A stretch of DNA of 64,000 nt from Sphagnum magellanicum (Eukaryota; Streptophyta; Sphagnopsida; Sphagnales; Sphagnaceae). Position 1 is the first letter of the stretch, and every line of letters begins with the position of its first letter. Where the stretch lies: NCBI GenBank assembly GCA_021904315.1, contig CM038908.1, positions 28,230,501-28,294,500 on the forward strand. The letters are read 5' to 3'. The notes beneath the pieces were generated by a model, which was given only the letters and a program-made list of their open reading frames with translations, did not search any database and was not told the DNA's origin. The position numbers and the translations under genes were made by a program. Positions 48,046-61,389 of the stretch are shown in pieces.

Positions 48046-48710
48046 CCATGAGTAGCTAGCTGGAGAAAGAGAGAAGTTGCTCTTCATGAGGGGGGAAACT
48101 AGCAATTGAAAGAAGCTGCCAGAACCAAAACCCTTGGTCACAAAAAAAAAAAAACCCTCTGCTACTAGTACTCACCCCCAAATGGAATTGACATTATTGG
48201 AATAACCACTGTTAAGATCTTGTTGAACTTTGTAATCATCTGTTGTGATTTTCCAACTTCTTCACAAAAACATGAAATTTTATCCTGTTGTTTTCTTTGA
48301 ATTGGGGGGATTGGAGTTTGAAATCACCTTCTGTTATGAAAGATTCAATTTTGTAGATCATAAACAAAAGAAGCACACAAAGTTTCCTTTGGAGACTCTC
48401 TGACTCATTTGAGAGAGGGTACAGTTCTGGAGGAGTTGGGAGTGGCTACAAGGCACATAATCAAATGGGAATGCAAATCTCACAGATGTGTGGCCTTCTG
48501 ATTTGTCCTTGTCCTTGAGATGAGCGTGATTCCTCATAAGCTTATGACTTTCTTGAATGTAGGTGAAATAATCTACTTTTCATGCATGAATATCTCTTTC
48601 TGGCTATGCTGAGGGCTGGTTATGAGAAATAGCACTCCATTATAGGTCAGCTCAATTTGCCTATCCTCTAATTGGCTTGAGGGCCATTAGCTACCAGATA
48701 TAGTCTCAGT

Positions 48711-48913
48711 GCTCCCGCATCTCAACTATATCTGATAGCCAAGCACTCCCACGCCTCAACTATATATGATAGCCAAGTGCTCCCACACCTCAACTATATC
48801 TGATAGCCAAGTGCTCCCACACCTCAACTATATCTGATAGCCAAGTGCTCCCACACCTCCAACTATATCTGATAGCCAAGCACTCCCATCCCTCAACTAT
48901 ATCTGATAGCGAG
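48711..48913. repeat. 34-35-bp tandem repeat, six units
   Basis: Units follow GCTCCCACACCTCAACTATA plus TCTGATAGCCAAGT with few differences. Just before the array, AGCTACCAGATATAG (48,689-48,703) is the near reverse complement of the CTATATCTGATAGC core, so one inverted core caps the array. Confidence 0.85.
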
Positions 48914-50737
48914 TGTCCTCTTGCTGGTTACCTAGTCCATTGAAGTCTCCTCCTCCAAGGATGCTCTAACTTTGATTGGGTTGTTCTGCAACTATGTACA
49001 AATTTTGACATGCAAGTAGGCGAGGAGCAAAGCAAATTTATTACATAACAAAAACTGAACTAAATTTATGAATTGAGTGTAGAATGAAAGAAACTCCTTT
49101 TAGGTGAGATGGAGCACATTTGAGGCGTCTCTCTGTAATTTACATTTTCATGCAAAGCAAATCTCTGGTGACAAGAACTGCCAACACAGGCTATATACCT
49201 GTTTGGTGCATTTGGATGGTTGATGAGCCGATGTTTCTCTGCACTAAAATTGTCCACCAGTCATGGGTGATTTTGTTACTTTGCCGTCTTTCAAAAAAAA
49301 TAATTTTGTGCACTAATATGAGGAGGTTTTTTGGCATAATATATTTCTGCACGACCTTATAAGCACCTCAACATTTTTTTTCCTCCAGGAATTTTTTTAA
49401 TTTTTACTGCCAAAGTGAAAAACCCAACAATTTTGTTTTAAAGAAAATTGATGAAGAAGATGCCAGAATGGTAAGGAAAGTTACTACGGGATCAAGGTGT
49501 CAATAGAAAAAAAACGCCTTCGGTCAGAATTCTCTGATGAGGGAGGGACTTGTGCTCAAGCATGATGAACCAAAATCTATCACCTTTTATCATTCTTTTA
49601 GGAAACAAAGTAAAGTTCCAACTCCCTTACACGACAAGGAGCTGTTGGAACTCTGATGTTGTAACTTGTGGCACACACTGCACACTCTTGTTGTGGCAGA
49701 TATTTTTACTAATGTACCACCACCAAACACTTGTTCTAGATCATCACCCACTATCATCACCACTACCCTGAACATGTGTTTCAGATCCATCACCCATACA
49801 CTCTCATTGACACCCACATGTATCACTGACAATGAGGAGAGGCTTCTGCATTTGTTCATCCCTAGTACCTACATGAAAATAACCCTTTCTACGAGTGAGT
49901 GTGGGTACCTACCTACCTACCTATTAGAGTTATTTGTAAAGTGCTCCAAATCAAGGATGAAATTCTTCATTAAGGGTTCAATAGAGGTCGAAATGTTAAG
50001 TGAGTATGTATAATTTATTTGCATTCAAGATCAAACTCTTTTTAAGATTCCTTTCAACAAGTGTTAAGAGGAATTGTGAAAGGAGTGTGTTGCAAGGAGT
50101 TTTATTTTGGCTAGGGTGGTCAAGGCAAATCTTATTTAAAGCATATAACTCACTTCTTTGCCTACTAACAAAGATTTCACTATTATATGAAATGTCAATT
50201 ACAATAATCTCATTTTAAGTTTTATGTTATTTGGCCAAGTCTTTTTTGAACTTTGTGGATAACAATAAATTAAATAACGGTTGACAAAATCAAGAGAATA
50301 TGAAATAAGGGCTAAACTAATTTTGATTTTAAGGAAAACTCTACATTAATCTCTTTTTTTGTGTAATCTCTTTTGAGGATGTCCATGTGCATTAAGTGGC
50401 ACATTCCTTTTTAAGTCTAGATTGATTTTTTTTCTAAGGAAGTGCAAGCTTTTCCATTGCGTTATTATACTTGTATCTTGCGTCCTCCTCCGGAATACAT
50501 CAAGAAGCTAAATCCTAAACCCCTAGGTCTCCAAAGCACAATCCACCAATGCTGAAAGCTAAGGTGACTCCATAACCATATATACTCATCATATTTAAGA
50601 TGTGTCAAAGCCCTAATTAATTTAGGCTACATAGGAGTCACTCACTCACCTACTCATGAATCACTTGGGAGTCAAGAATGTGCAATTTTCTAAACTATAA
50701 AAGAAGTTCTCTTTAGAAAGTTCAAGGGTGTGTGTGG

Positions 50738-50768
<31 letters not shown>

Positions 50769-51625
50769 AGAATTGGTTATCTCTCTCTGCTGCCTGCCTT
50801 GTGAACAAGAAGCAAAGTAAAAAATTTAAGTGTTTCTCAAGGAAGAGAAAGAAAAGGGAGGCAACTTTGTGAAGAGAGAGAGAGTGAGGAGGTCATCTAA
50901 TTTGGGACTAGTGATCTGGCAGAACAAACACAAAGATGCTTCAAATTGGTGCCAGATCCCAACACAACCAACAAGTTTCTTCAAACTTGAGAATGGGTAC
51001 TTAAGTCAGACTCCAGCTAAAGTTGGCAGGCTATGGCTATGGCTAATTGGGTGCCAGATTCCAAAACCCACCTGCTAAAGGATTCCAAACCACACCTGAT
51101 AAGGTTAGGTAGGTTAAGGTTCAAGTGATGACCACCCTCTCTATATTTACAGATTCGCACTATTTATAATACAACTGCCAATGCATTATGCACATGATCC
51201 ACTGTGTTGCTTGCCCCTCTCCTTTGGTTTTTATTATGTACACAGCCCTTCACATTTTAATAACTTGTCTTTCTGAGTTGGGCCTTTAGGTGTGAGGATA
51301 TGGAATTTATCATAATATTTAACAATTTGTGTAAGGAAAAAAACCTTAGTACTTAGGAGTGGGGTTTTAGATGGTGTAAAAATTGTTCGGTTGGTTGGAT
51401 TTTTTTAAATAAATTTTTTTCCCATAATACCTGCGGCCGCTACCCATCAGATACTTGCTGGGTATAATGGGAAAAGAAGCTGCTATGCTTTTCAAAAAGC
51501 CCCGTCGACTTTTCATGCTTTGTTAGGTGTCCTTGAAATATATACTAGCAAAAACTCACCAGGTTTTGATGTCATTGTGTGTTGGGCCATACACTCTCGT
51601 AACATTTACTCACACTTGTTGGGTC
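48914..51625. other. Intergenic, no gene recognised
   Basis: Random open frames only. (TACC)n at 49,906-49,922 and a (GT)n microsatellite at 50,729-50,765 are visible. A diverged single unit of the 61-bp array lies near 51,276-51,335. Confidence 0.4.
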
Positions 51626-52305
51626 TTTGTGGGTTTGGTCATAAGATTTGGGACAATGGAATTATCATAAAACATTTAACAATTCATGTTCATGGGTTGG
51701 GTCATAAGATGTCGGACTATGGATTATCATAACATTTCACAATTCATATTTGTGGGTTGGGTCATAATATGTGGGACTATGGAATTATCATAACATTTCA
51801 CAATTCATGTTTGTGGGTTGGGTCATAAGATGTGGGGACTATGGAATCATCATAACATTTCACGATTCATGTTTGTGGGTTGGGTCATAAGATGTGGGAC
51901 TAGGGAATTATCATAACATTTCACAATATATCTTTGGTTTTGGGTTGGGTCATAAGATGTAGGACTACGAAATTATCATGACATTTCATAATTCATGTTT
52001 ATGGGTTGGGTAATAAGATGTGGGACTATGGAATTATAATAACATTTCACAATTCAAGTTTGTGGGTTGGGTCATAAGATTGCGGGACTATGGAATTACC
52101 ATAAAATTTCACGATTCATGTTTGTGGGTTGGATCATAAGATGTGGGACTATGGAATTATCATAACATTTCACAATTCATGTTTTTGTGGGTTGGGTCGT
52201 AATATGTGGGACTATGGAATTATCATAACAATTCATGTTTGTGGGTTGGGTCATAAGATGTGGGACTAGGGAAATTATCATAACATTTCACAATTCATGT
52301 TTGTA
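51626..52305. repeat. 61-bp tandem array, about eleven units
   Basis: Units follow GTTTGTGGGTTGGGTCATAA, then GATGTGGGACTATGGAATTA and TCATAACATTTCACAATTCAT. Differences are scattered, with small indels and one unit missing TTTCAC. Unit length and copy number resemble a young minisatellite. No reading frame runs through it. Confidence 0.9.
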
Positions 52306-52656
52306 TGTCTGGCAAGGCAACTTCAAATTGATTCCTTTTGATGAATAAATAAATAAATAAATTCCAACATAAATCTCTTGAACACACAATAAAGAAAAAG
52401 CCTCTCTCTCTCTCTTCCTAAAATTTCGCCTGCAAAACTTTCTCTTGTCAATTACTGGCTACATCCCAAGTCATGAAAGTGAGACACTCCATTTGGGTTG
52501 GGATTGTTGTTCCAGATGTTGGAGTTTTAAGGTGGGTGCTGCTGGAGCAGGAATCAAATGTGCTAAATTTCAGGGCCTAGCCTTTGCTGCAACCCGGAGA
52601 AGAAGGCTCTTAAATCACCTTCTTTTGTACAAAAGCATCTACTATATATACATAGA

Positions 52657-52891
52657 CTAGTTTGAACCCCGTGCCTAAGGGTGCACAGATGTGTGTGTAT
52701 TTATTTGATGGTACATATTACAAAATTACAATTACAAACTACATTTCCAAAACCTCTTTATATACGACATTCTGCATGTATCCATGGGGACCCTGGCCGC
52801 TGAAAATCTTGATGTTTGCACTGCTTGTGACTCGTGAGATAGCAACATACAGCTGACCATGGGAATAGACCGGTGCACCATCCACTGGATG
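52657..52891 (-). pseudogene. Helitron remnant: C-terminus of the Rep/helicase protein and 3' end
   Basis: On the minus strand 52,879-52,739 reads GAPVYSHGQLYVAISRVTS ... IFSGQGPHGYMQNVVYKEVLEM and a TAG stop. This matches the C-terminal helicase motif of Pif1-like Helitron proteins (SHGQLYVALSRVTS ... NVVYKEV). The frame is blocked upstream of about 52,891. About 80 bases after the stop, the minus strand reads GGCACGGGGTTCAAA then CTAG followed by T (CTAG at 52,660-52,657). This is a CTRR-type Helitron 3' end before a T, with only a weak hairpin. Helitrons move as rolling-circle transposons; only the tail survives here. Confidence 0.75.
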
Positions 52892-52932
52892 TCACTATTA
52901 CTCAGTTGTGGATGACGAACCTCAATTAAGTT

Positions 52933-54633
52933 AATACCATTTGTAATATACCTTGGCCATGTCAACACATGTCCTCCATTGAATAATTAATTAATTTTGA
53001 AATTTTCATTTCAAAAAAGAAATATTCCTAAATATTCACTATTTTTTTTTTCCTTTCACAATATTTTTTGATTTGGAAGAAATAACTTCTGAAAATTTCA
53101 ACATTTTAAAAAAATAATAATATAATTAGTGTTGAATTGGCCCAAGGTATTAAGAAGGTATTTGGTTTCACCTTGGTATCCAATTTTGTATGAAATAGAT
53201 TTCAGATTTTATGTATGGGTAGATAAGTGAGAAAATAAATGATTTTTATTGCAATAAAAAAAGGTGTCCTTGTATGCCAAGTGATTTCATTGGATTTTTG
53301 GAGTACATTTGTTGTGAGTCATTCAAGCACAACGGTCCCAATAATCACCTCCCCCCCCCACCAAATGGCTCTTTCTTAACACGAAGAAAAGGTGTAAAAT
53401 AATTTGTTTCACTCGCTTGTCGTATAACTTAGTGCACCAAAAAAAAGGCGTACAAAAAATACATTGTTGTGTAAAGTTCCTTTTTCCATCGAAGAGAATG
53501 ACGAGTTCTCATGTATGCTTAACATTTGTCCGGCATGTGAGAGAATGCGGATTATTTCGTGATATCCCCCACTCACTCACTCCTCTCCTGGCTTGCGGTT
53601 CTTTTTTATTTATTTTATTAACATTTGCTCATGAAGCAAGAGGATTGTGGGACCCCAATTTGTCGGCAATGTGTTCTGCGTGGTGCTTTTGTGTTGTTGT
53701 CGGACGGAATTGTGAGCCGGATATACAAGTAAATTCGGCAAGGCTTGACACTGAAGTATAAGGTTTTCTTCTTTTTTTTCTTTTTGGTGTACTTGACATT
53801 CTCTTGCACGGCAACATGATGTGTGTTCACCACTCCCCCCCCCCCCCCCCCCCCCCCCCCCAAAGAAAAAGAAAAAAGAAAATCTTCTTTGATTTTTTTT
53901 TTTAAAAGAAAGAAATTCTTCATAGAACAACAACATGGTGCCACCGTCGACCATACCCCCCCCCCCCAAGTTTTAAGAAACAACAATAATGGTACCACCA
54001 ATACCCGTAGTATTTCCATGTGTTTTTACGGCTCGGTTGCTGCTGTTGGGTCCGTGTACTTTGGTCGATGATCTGGTGGGTTACCTATGAACACCGAAAT
54101 CAGTGTATTTTTAGGACGGTATTCTTGGGAATTTTTACAAAATCACAAGAGTGTGCGGGAGGGAGAAAGGGAGCCCCAAAATTAGGGGATTTTTGGGCTA
54201 CAAAAAAAGAAACTTCTTGATTGATGTCAATCCCTCCTCCGATGTTTGCTTTGATTGTGGCCAATTTATTTATACTCAGCTTCCCGCCCAGAAGATCCGG
54301 ATGAAAAGTAAGGATTTTTTGTATTTTAGATCGGAAATTGTGGGATAAGGTTTGGTAAGAATAGCTTTGCATACGGTCTCTCATCTCGTCTTGATTGATT
54401 CGGAACATTCATTAGTTTTCCCACTTCCGGCTCCCGAGGAAAGGGTGAAACAATTTATTTTCACAAATGTTTGAAATTTTCAAAAATCATTTCTTCCAAA
54501 TCAAAAAATATATTGTGAAGGATAATAGTGAATATTTAAGAATATTTCATTTTGTTGAAATTAATTTTTCAAAATTAATTACTTAATTATTCGACAGACA
54601 TGTGTTGAAATGGCCAAGGTACTAACGGTATTG
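52933..54633. mobile_element. Element with long terminal inverted repeats (about 170 bp)
   Basis: The arm 52,933-53,107 is the reverse complement of 54,464-54,633 over its whole length, with small indels. Shared words are ACCTTGGCCAT, TCAACACATGTC, TGAATAATTAATTAATTTT and GATTTGGAAGAAAT. A short copy of the outer end also occurs in opposite orientation at 53,126-53,164, so the left end is itself a foldback. The interior has no recognised protein, a 27-base C run (53,835-53,861) and another C run at 53,957-53,967. The left end sits about 40 bases from the Helitron fragment. Target-site duplication was not resolved. Confidence 0.6.
53835..53861 (+). repeat. Homopolymer run of 27 C
   Basis: This is an uninterrupted C run inside the inverted-repeat element, followed by an A-rich stretch. 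Its exact length may be unreliable. Confidence 0.8.
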
Positions 54634-54729
54634 GCTATTGAGAAAATGGTCAATTACCAACAAGGGTTCAAGGGTATGTTATCCATTACTAAACAATAAC
54701 GTTTGAAATTCGTTCAAACTTTCGACATA

Positions 54730-54829
54730 GGCCTTGTTTGTCTTTATGTATTTTATAAGAGTCCAATTAGACTCCAATAGGCCTTGTTTGTCTTTATGTA
54801 TTTTGTAAGAGTCCAATTAGACCCTAATG
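54730..54829. repeat. 50-bp tandem duplication
   Basis: GGCCTTGTTTGTCTTTATGT and AAGAGTCCAATTAGAC occur in both copies (54,730-54,779 and 54,780-54,829), with about three differences. Confidence 0.85.
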
Positions 54830-56495
54830 GATTAGGCATCGGTTTAATGAAAATTGAAAATTGAATCATGCTTTTGAACGTTTCATCTCAACGTGTTTTT
54901 GAATCCTTAAACACTAAAACATTTGAGTTGTCACTTTTCATTCAATTCCGCTATTTTTAATCTTAGTTGCATTTTGAGTTCCATTTTTAATGTCAATTTG
55001 ATTGAAATAGGTTGGCAATTCTAAGAATTGCATGAGGATTGAATTTTTTTTTAAAGCCAAGGATAAGTTTTATTTGTACTATAACTTAGTTTGAAATTAT
55101 ACTAGGTGATTATTCAATTTGAGTATTTCAACACTGATCGTTATGCAATATGTGATTATTATAATAATAAAAAGTTGGCAAATTTACGGTAGCTAGAAAT
55201 ATTGAGGAAACAAACAAATTGTCAATAGAAAAAATGAAAATAAAAATATTTGACACCTCATGTGGGGCATAAAAAACTAATTTCACAAATATCATGCCTC
55301 ACTTGTCGTCATGACCTTAGTCTCATGACCCTAGCCTCATTTTAGTGGTAATTTGACTCTCAACTACTAAAACTCAAGAAACAAGGTTCAAATGATCATC
55401 AATGAAAGTGTGTAACACAACCTTGAAAAGATATTGTCAAAGGCTACAACTTTGTAATTTGAAGTTTCTCAATTGAAGCTTGTACAAAGAAGGTATGGAT
55501 TCACAAAATCACAAGATTCATTATCTGAAAATTTTGAAACTTTCATTTGGGGGAGTTTCAAGACCTTTTGCCATTTGGATGTAGTTTTCATCACCAATCA
55601 AAAAGAGAGTGGTGTTTCTACTAAAGGGCTTGGATTGAGTGAATCAAGCGAGTTTGGGTTGCCCAAAATTAAATCTTAGTTATTGTCATTTAGCTTTAAT
55701 TTGTCATAATCAACTTCTTATTTAGTTCATGAACTTGCACTAGCATCTTTGTCCCAATCGCATCCCAAAACCTTTCTCATGCCCCTTTTACCCCCTAGTG
55801 TGTGGAGCTAAAGAACATGGCTTGGGTTGCATTCCACTATAACTTTGGAAATTAAAAGTACTTACCGGGTCCATTCATGTTAAAAGGAATGATTGGCACC
55901 CCCATGGTCACACTATGACACTATTGTGACAATCTAAAAACATGATGCTTAAATAATGCTTGAACAATGTTTAGATTATTCACATTATTTCACTATGTTT
56001 TCAAACACAAAAAACACTTGTTACAGGCTTTAAAATGTGTCAAGAAAAATATTAAACATATTTATTGGATTATTTTCAAACTTATCTAGATGTTATATTA
56101 AAGAGATCTCCATACAAATATAACACACACTTTCAACATTATTTTAATTTATGAGTCTTACAAACACGCTAAAAAAGAACTTGTTATGTGTGGAGTGCCT
56201 TTTTAAAGAGAAAAATGCACCTTACCCTAATAGCATTTGGCAATCATAGGGATGTGTCACCACTAATTATGAAGAGAAAGGAAGAACTAACCAACATTAA
56301 ATATTTACAATGTTGACATGTTTAAGGTATTATTTAGTTTAAGGTTTAGATATCACTCAAATTTTAACATATCTAAGCAAGAGGTTCATAATTTTGTCGA
56401 TACCAAATTTTGATATGGATTTTGCAACTAGTCTTTTGTCAAAATTAAAAACTAATCATAGATTGGACTATTATCCCTTTTGAAATAGGTCTAGG

Positions 56496-56496
<1 letters not shown>

Positions 56497-56563
<67 letters not shown>
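56497..56563. repeat. (TA)n microsatellite
   Basis: About 33 uninterrupted TA dinucleotides lie in AT-rich intergenic DNA. Confidence 0.9.
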
Positions 56564-56566
<3 letters not shown>

Positions 56567-59500
56567 CAAGTTTTTTAAAAGGGCAACAATCAAGTGGAAA
56601 AAAAAATTTGTGGAAAAAATTCTTTAGATGAATAACATTGACTAATTCCACTACTTTGTTTTCATTAAAGGAATTTATAAGAAAAAAACCAAATTAAACA
56701 ACCTAAAGTTCAATTGGTGATTTGATGGAAGGGTTAGAATGTACAAGATACCCATGTTGTTTCATTATTTCCCTTATGACCTTCCATTGCTTAATTATTT
56801 CCTTTTTTGCTTCAATATGTGTGGATGGCTAGGTTTATTTTGTGAAGGCTTAACCTAATTTAAATTGCTTTCATTTTTGACATGTGTCATCATTTTGCAT
56901 TTAATTCAAAAAAGAAGAAGTCACCATTTTTTTTTGTTGGTGCATTATTGAAAAACATCTTACGGTCCAAGCATGGTAAATTAGACAAAAACAAATGTCT
57001 ACTTAATATCCCATTTAAAAATATAACAAGTTTTTACATAAACATAAAAAAATATTGAAAAATGTTTTATATTTCATTTGAAAACATTTATGCCTCCATT
57101 GGGTTTATGGTAAATTGAGTATAAAATTTGAAGAATTTTAATATAATAAAAGTAGGTAATAGGTATGTTTGAAACTGATTTGAACATATTTTTTTCAAAC
57201 CTAATTTTACCCTAGAAGCTATATATATTTTGATTAGAATGTTAAAAAGATGAAAAGTCACAAGTACATTTTAGGACCCCATTAATTCAAAAAAATTAAA
57301 ATGTAATATTTCATATGTTTACAACCAACTTAAAGGCTATAAAGTAGATTGTGAACTTTACTTGAAATTCAATGAATATATTTAAATGTGTAGTTTTTAT
57401 TTAAAGTTTTAACAAAGTTGAAAAAAATGTTCAAATTAATCATTGAACAAATGATATTTTAAAGTTAAATATATCAAAGCTTACTTGGTGGTTACTTTTC
57501 ATTTATGCTGCAAGGAGCATGAATGATTTAATTTACCATGCTTGGACCCCCTATCAATTTTTTTAAAAACCATAAAAAAATAAAAGTCAAGCTTTGTTTT
57601 TTAAGCATGTGGCATTTAAAAACCATATTAGTCCATCCATAGTTGGGGGTCAAAAGAAAAGGAATTAGGACTGTAAGTGTTATTTTTTGCAAATAACATT
57701 TACATGGGACAAATTTAAGTAAGAAAAATTGAATAGTCCAAGATAAAATAATTCATGTGGTGATGGTGATTTTTTAAATGCATGCATCATTGCGTATTAG
57801 ATGAAATATTAAGAAACAAAATGTTTTGTGTAAATTTTTTTTTAAATGGTTGATTAATAGGGTCAAAACTTGTAATTAGGAGTCAAAATAATTATTTTGG
57901 ATAAAGATTACAAGTCACTTTTCCCAAAAATAGCTTTTACATGCAAATGAACTTTTGAATGAATTTTTTTGTAATTTTTTCTAAAAAGAATTAAATTTTT
58001 TCGCAATGCATTACATTTTTTTTGTTAGTCATTATTAAATAAATATGAAAATTTAAAAATGTGTAGATTCCTTACATATTATTCAATGTTTCATTTTGAA
58101 AAATGATCAAAATTCTAAATCATCACCAAAAATTAAAATTTCACATTCTTTATTTTCATTATACTCTAAACTATAAATTTTCTTAATACATCATGTACAT
58201 TATGACCCATTTATATGTGGTAAAGGACTTTTGAAGCTCTAAAATTCTGAAGTAATTTTGAAACATTCGTTGAATTTTCAAAGTTTTAAAATTTCACATT
58301 TCTAAATGTATTAAATTTAAATTTAAAATTGGATCAAATAAATTTTCACTTTAAGTTCTTTGACATTCATACGAGGGAAAAAAGATTAACTTGCCATGAT
58401 TAGTATGGTTTTTAATGGTAACAAAAGAATAAATGTTTGATTTTGATTAATTATGTTTAACATTTCACACCCTTTTTGGCTTCCTAGTTACATCTTTTGA
58501 CCCAATAGTTGAATATTGCAGATTATATGTAGATTTGGTACTTTATATGTTAAGGGTGAAAAAAATTTATGAAAATGTTGCATTTAATTGCAAATAAAGG
58601 GCAAATAACAATGAAAAATGCAGGGTATTGTACTTAATAAAAAATACATCCCAACTTATTGTTCTACACCTTGTAACCTATTATAACCGTAATTCATGTA
58701 CAACAATCAATTATGGTTCCACCAACACAATGCTGACAAAAAATTTATCAAAATTATCCTTTTAAGGGATATAAGTGGCAAATTTGTTTTTAACCTATCT
58801 TTTTGTAATAACAAAGCATAAGAACATCTCCAATGGTGCTCAATATGGGATTTTACAAAAATATTTCTGACATCCTATTTTTTAATTCCTCCTTTTTTTC
58901 CAACCCAACCCATAAAAACTAAAATTAAGATTGCAAATAGGTGAGAAACAACTAATAAAAACCCACTTGGAACAATCAAATTATCTAGCCAACTAGACAC
59001 ATTCCAAAATAATCAATAAATATAATTTGACTATGTTTGTTAAATCATTTTAGGGCTTTGAAAGGTGTGCATATTTTTAGGGCTAGATAATATTCTAGTG
59101 GATTCATTAAATATGACTATTGTACCTCATCTAAGATTTCTAGTACTTGGTCACATAGGGTAATTAGGATAGTCACTAAACATATAAGGAATCCAAGAGA
59201 AAATGTATAGTAGGATTGGTTTTTTTGCCCGTTGGGGTCCAAAGATAACTTGTGCCTCACCTTTGAGTGCATCCAAAATTGCTTGAATAAAATCCATTGG
59301 TGGAGAGACATGAAAGTCATGCCTCCCCAAAAGAAGTGGTAGTCCATTGGCTAAAGAAATTCCTATGCAAACATTTAACATTCTTATGAATAAACACTTT
59401 GCTCCCTCCCAATGAACATTCAAAATTTGATAAGTGGACAAAATAGACCCTTGGTCCAAAAATGGATGCATGTGAAAAGTGTGAATTTATTTACATAAAA

Positions 59501-60314
59501 AGGTTCATCTTCCATCAATGTATGAGTTCATTACCAAAAGAATGTGTAAGAAGATCTATAATCATGGGCAATGCATCATTTATGCAACCCTAAAGTTTCA
59601 AATGATGCCACACTTTTTGTACAACCTCTTGGGTTTGGTGTTCAATTGCATCTACTTATAAGAGTTTTGCACCTAATTTGTTTGTGCAACTTGTGGTGTG
59701 CATCCATGTTAATATTCTTCGTTGTTGCTTTCTAGGAGATCTCCTTACCTCCTTCTAATCATCATCTTATGTTGTTGATCATTACTTCCTCTTTATAATC
59801 CTTTTCTTGGGTGGTTTCTATCTTCTTCTAATCATCCATTTCTATTGGTGATGGGTCCTTATTCCTGATCATTTTCTTTTATTGGTGATTGCTGCCTCTT
59901 TCTAACTCTTTCTAATTGTCCTCTTTTGATGGTGTTGGTCACCTTTTGATCATCTTTTTAAAACTTCTGTTAGTGATCAACACCTTTTTTTTATTGTCAT
60001 CTTGTGTTATTAATCTCCACCTTTTGATTGTTGCCTCCTCTTGATCATCTTCATGTTGTTGCACGTCATCTTGTTCTTCCTTTATGTGTGTTATGTTGTT
60101 CTTGTTCCTAATATTAAAAAGCCTTCACCCCTCCCCCATTTTCATGCTTTCATGGATCAATGGTTTGTTATTGTAATCTTTGTACAACATGGCCTTTGGA
60201 TTTTTGTTGAGTTATTGTCCTTGCCTTAGCTTTTTTTTGGATGTAAATCCAAGATTACCACCTTAAAATTATAGTGGGTGGGTTTTGAAATTTCTTACAA
60301 AATCTTTATGAAAT

Positions 60315-61122
60315 GGGTGAAAACACACTAAGCCCCCTCAAAATTGTAGTCACATGTATAGTCTTTTTGCAATTAAATTTTTTGGTAATGTATGGACATC
60401 ACATCTTAGATTATTTTTGCTTATTTAAAGTATATTTAATTAGCTTTAGATTTCATCTAATCAATTATTTTGAAAAATTCAAAAAACATTGAAAAATTTG
60501 AACATTTGGAGTATATTTGTGCCAAAATAATATTTGTCATAGAGTTTGAAAATTTGAATATATACTTCAAAACTAAGGTTGTGGATGGAATTTTTGGGTG
60601 AATTTTTTTATCATGTATGATATAGATATACATCAATTAAATTTAGGAAAAAATTAAAAATTTAAAGTTTTTTTTATGAAATTCCATTCAAAAAATGTGT
60701 TTGCATTGTTTAATAATGAATGCATTATAATATTTTATTTTAAAGAAAAAACCACTACCATATAAAAAAGGAGTAGATTTTATGGATGGGCATTGCATTA
60801 ATTTTTTAATTTTCTTTTGTTTCGTAACATTTCATGAATCATAAACATGAGGCCTTGTAACTGTTGAAAAACTATAAGTTATATACTTTATGTACATTGA
60901 TTTTATCCAATCCTCTTCATCTAACCGTTGGATCAAAATTAAGTTTGATTCAAAATGAACTTTGAGTTCAAAAATGTTGTTGTGCAAATTTTAAAGTTTT
61001 TTTACTTGTGTTTAGGATAACCAAAGGATGTCATCAAGATTTCAGCTTACTATGTATTATAATATTTGTTATACACCACCTTTTTTGAACAAAAGTGGTT
61101 CACCTTTAGTGTGTTTTCACCC
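60315..61122. mobile_element. TIR element 1, about 808 bp, non-coding
   Basis: It begins GGGTGAAAACACACTAA and ends with the reverse complement TTAGTGTGTTTTCACCC. AAAT lies directly on both sides and could be a short target-site duplication. There is no coding capacity. It shares its ends and some subterminal words (TCAAAATTGTAGTCACA) with element 2. Confidence 0.65.
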
Positions 61123-61389
61123 AAATCCATCCCCCACCTTTCTTATTATATTTGCCGACCAAAATTTGTTAAAAGATTTTTTGGCATGTTTTTTTACTAA
61201 CCTTTGAATTGTTCTTTCAACCTTAGTGAATGAATTAACAATTCCCTTAACCTTATTTTACTCATTTTTTTTTCTTTGTTCTTCAATTATTTTTGTTGGT
61301 TCCTTGTTTAAGATTTTTTGTCATAGAATCTTTAAGTACTGATTAAATGTGAATATGTGTGATTGGTTATAATGATTTTTTTCCTTTTG

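Larger units (their letters stand above)
54634..60314. other. AT-rich intergenic region, no gene recognised
   Basis: It contains a 50-bp tandem duplication (54,730-54,829) and a (TA)n tract (56,497-56,563). A minus-strand frame near 59,151-59,471 (MDFIQAILDALKGEAQVIFG) matches no family I know. Everything else is low-complexity AT-rich DNA. Confidence 0.45.

Noticed and set aside
48711..52305. CRISPR-like appearance of regular arrays
   Set aside because: Units are contiguous tandem repeats without unique spacers, in a plant nuclear context.
53417..54071. Overlapping frames with Pro or Gly runs inside the inverted-repeat element
   Set aside because: They derive from the C27 homopolymer and its surroundings.
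58811..58840. ACATCTCCAATGGTG motif typical of some plant transposon ends
   Set aside because: No inverted partner was found within several kilobases.
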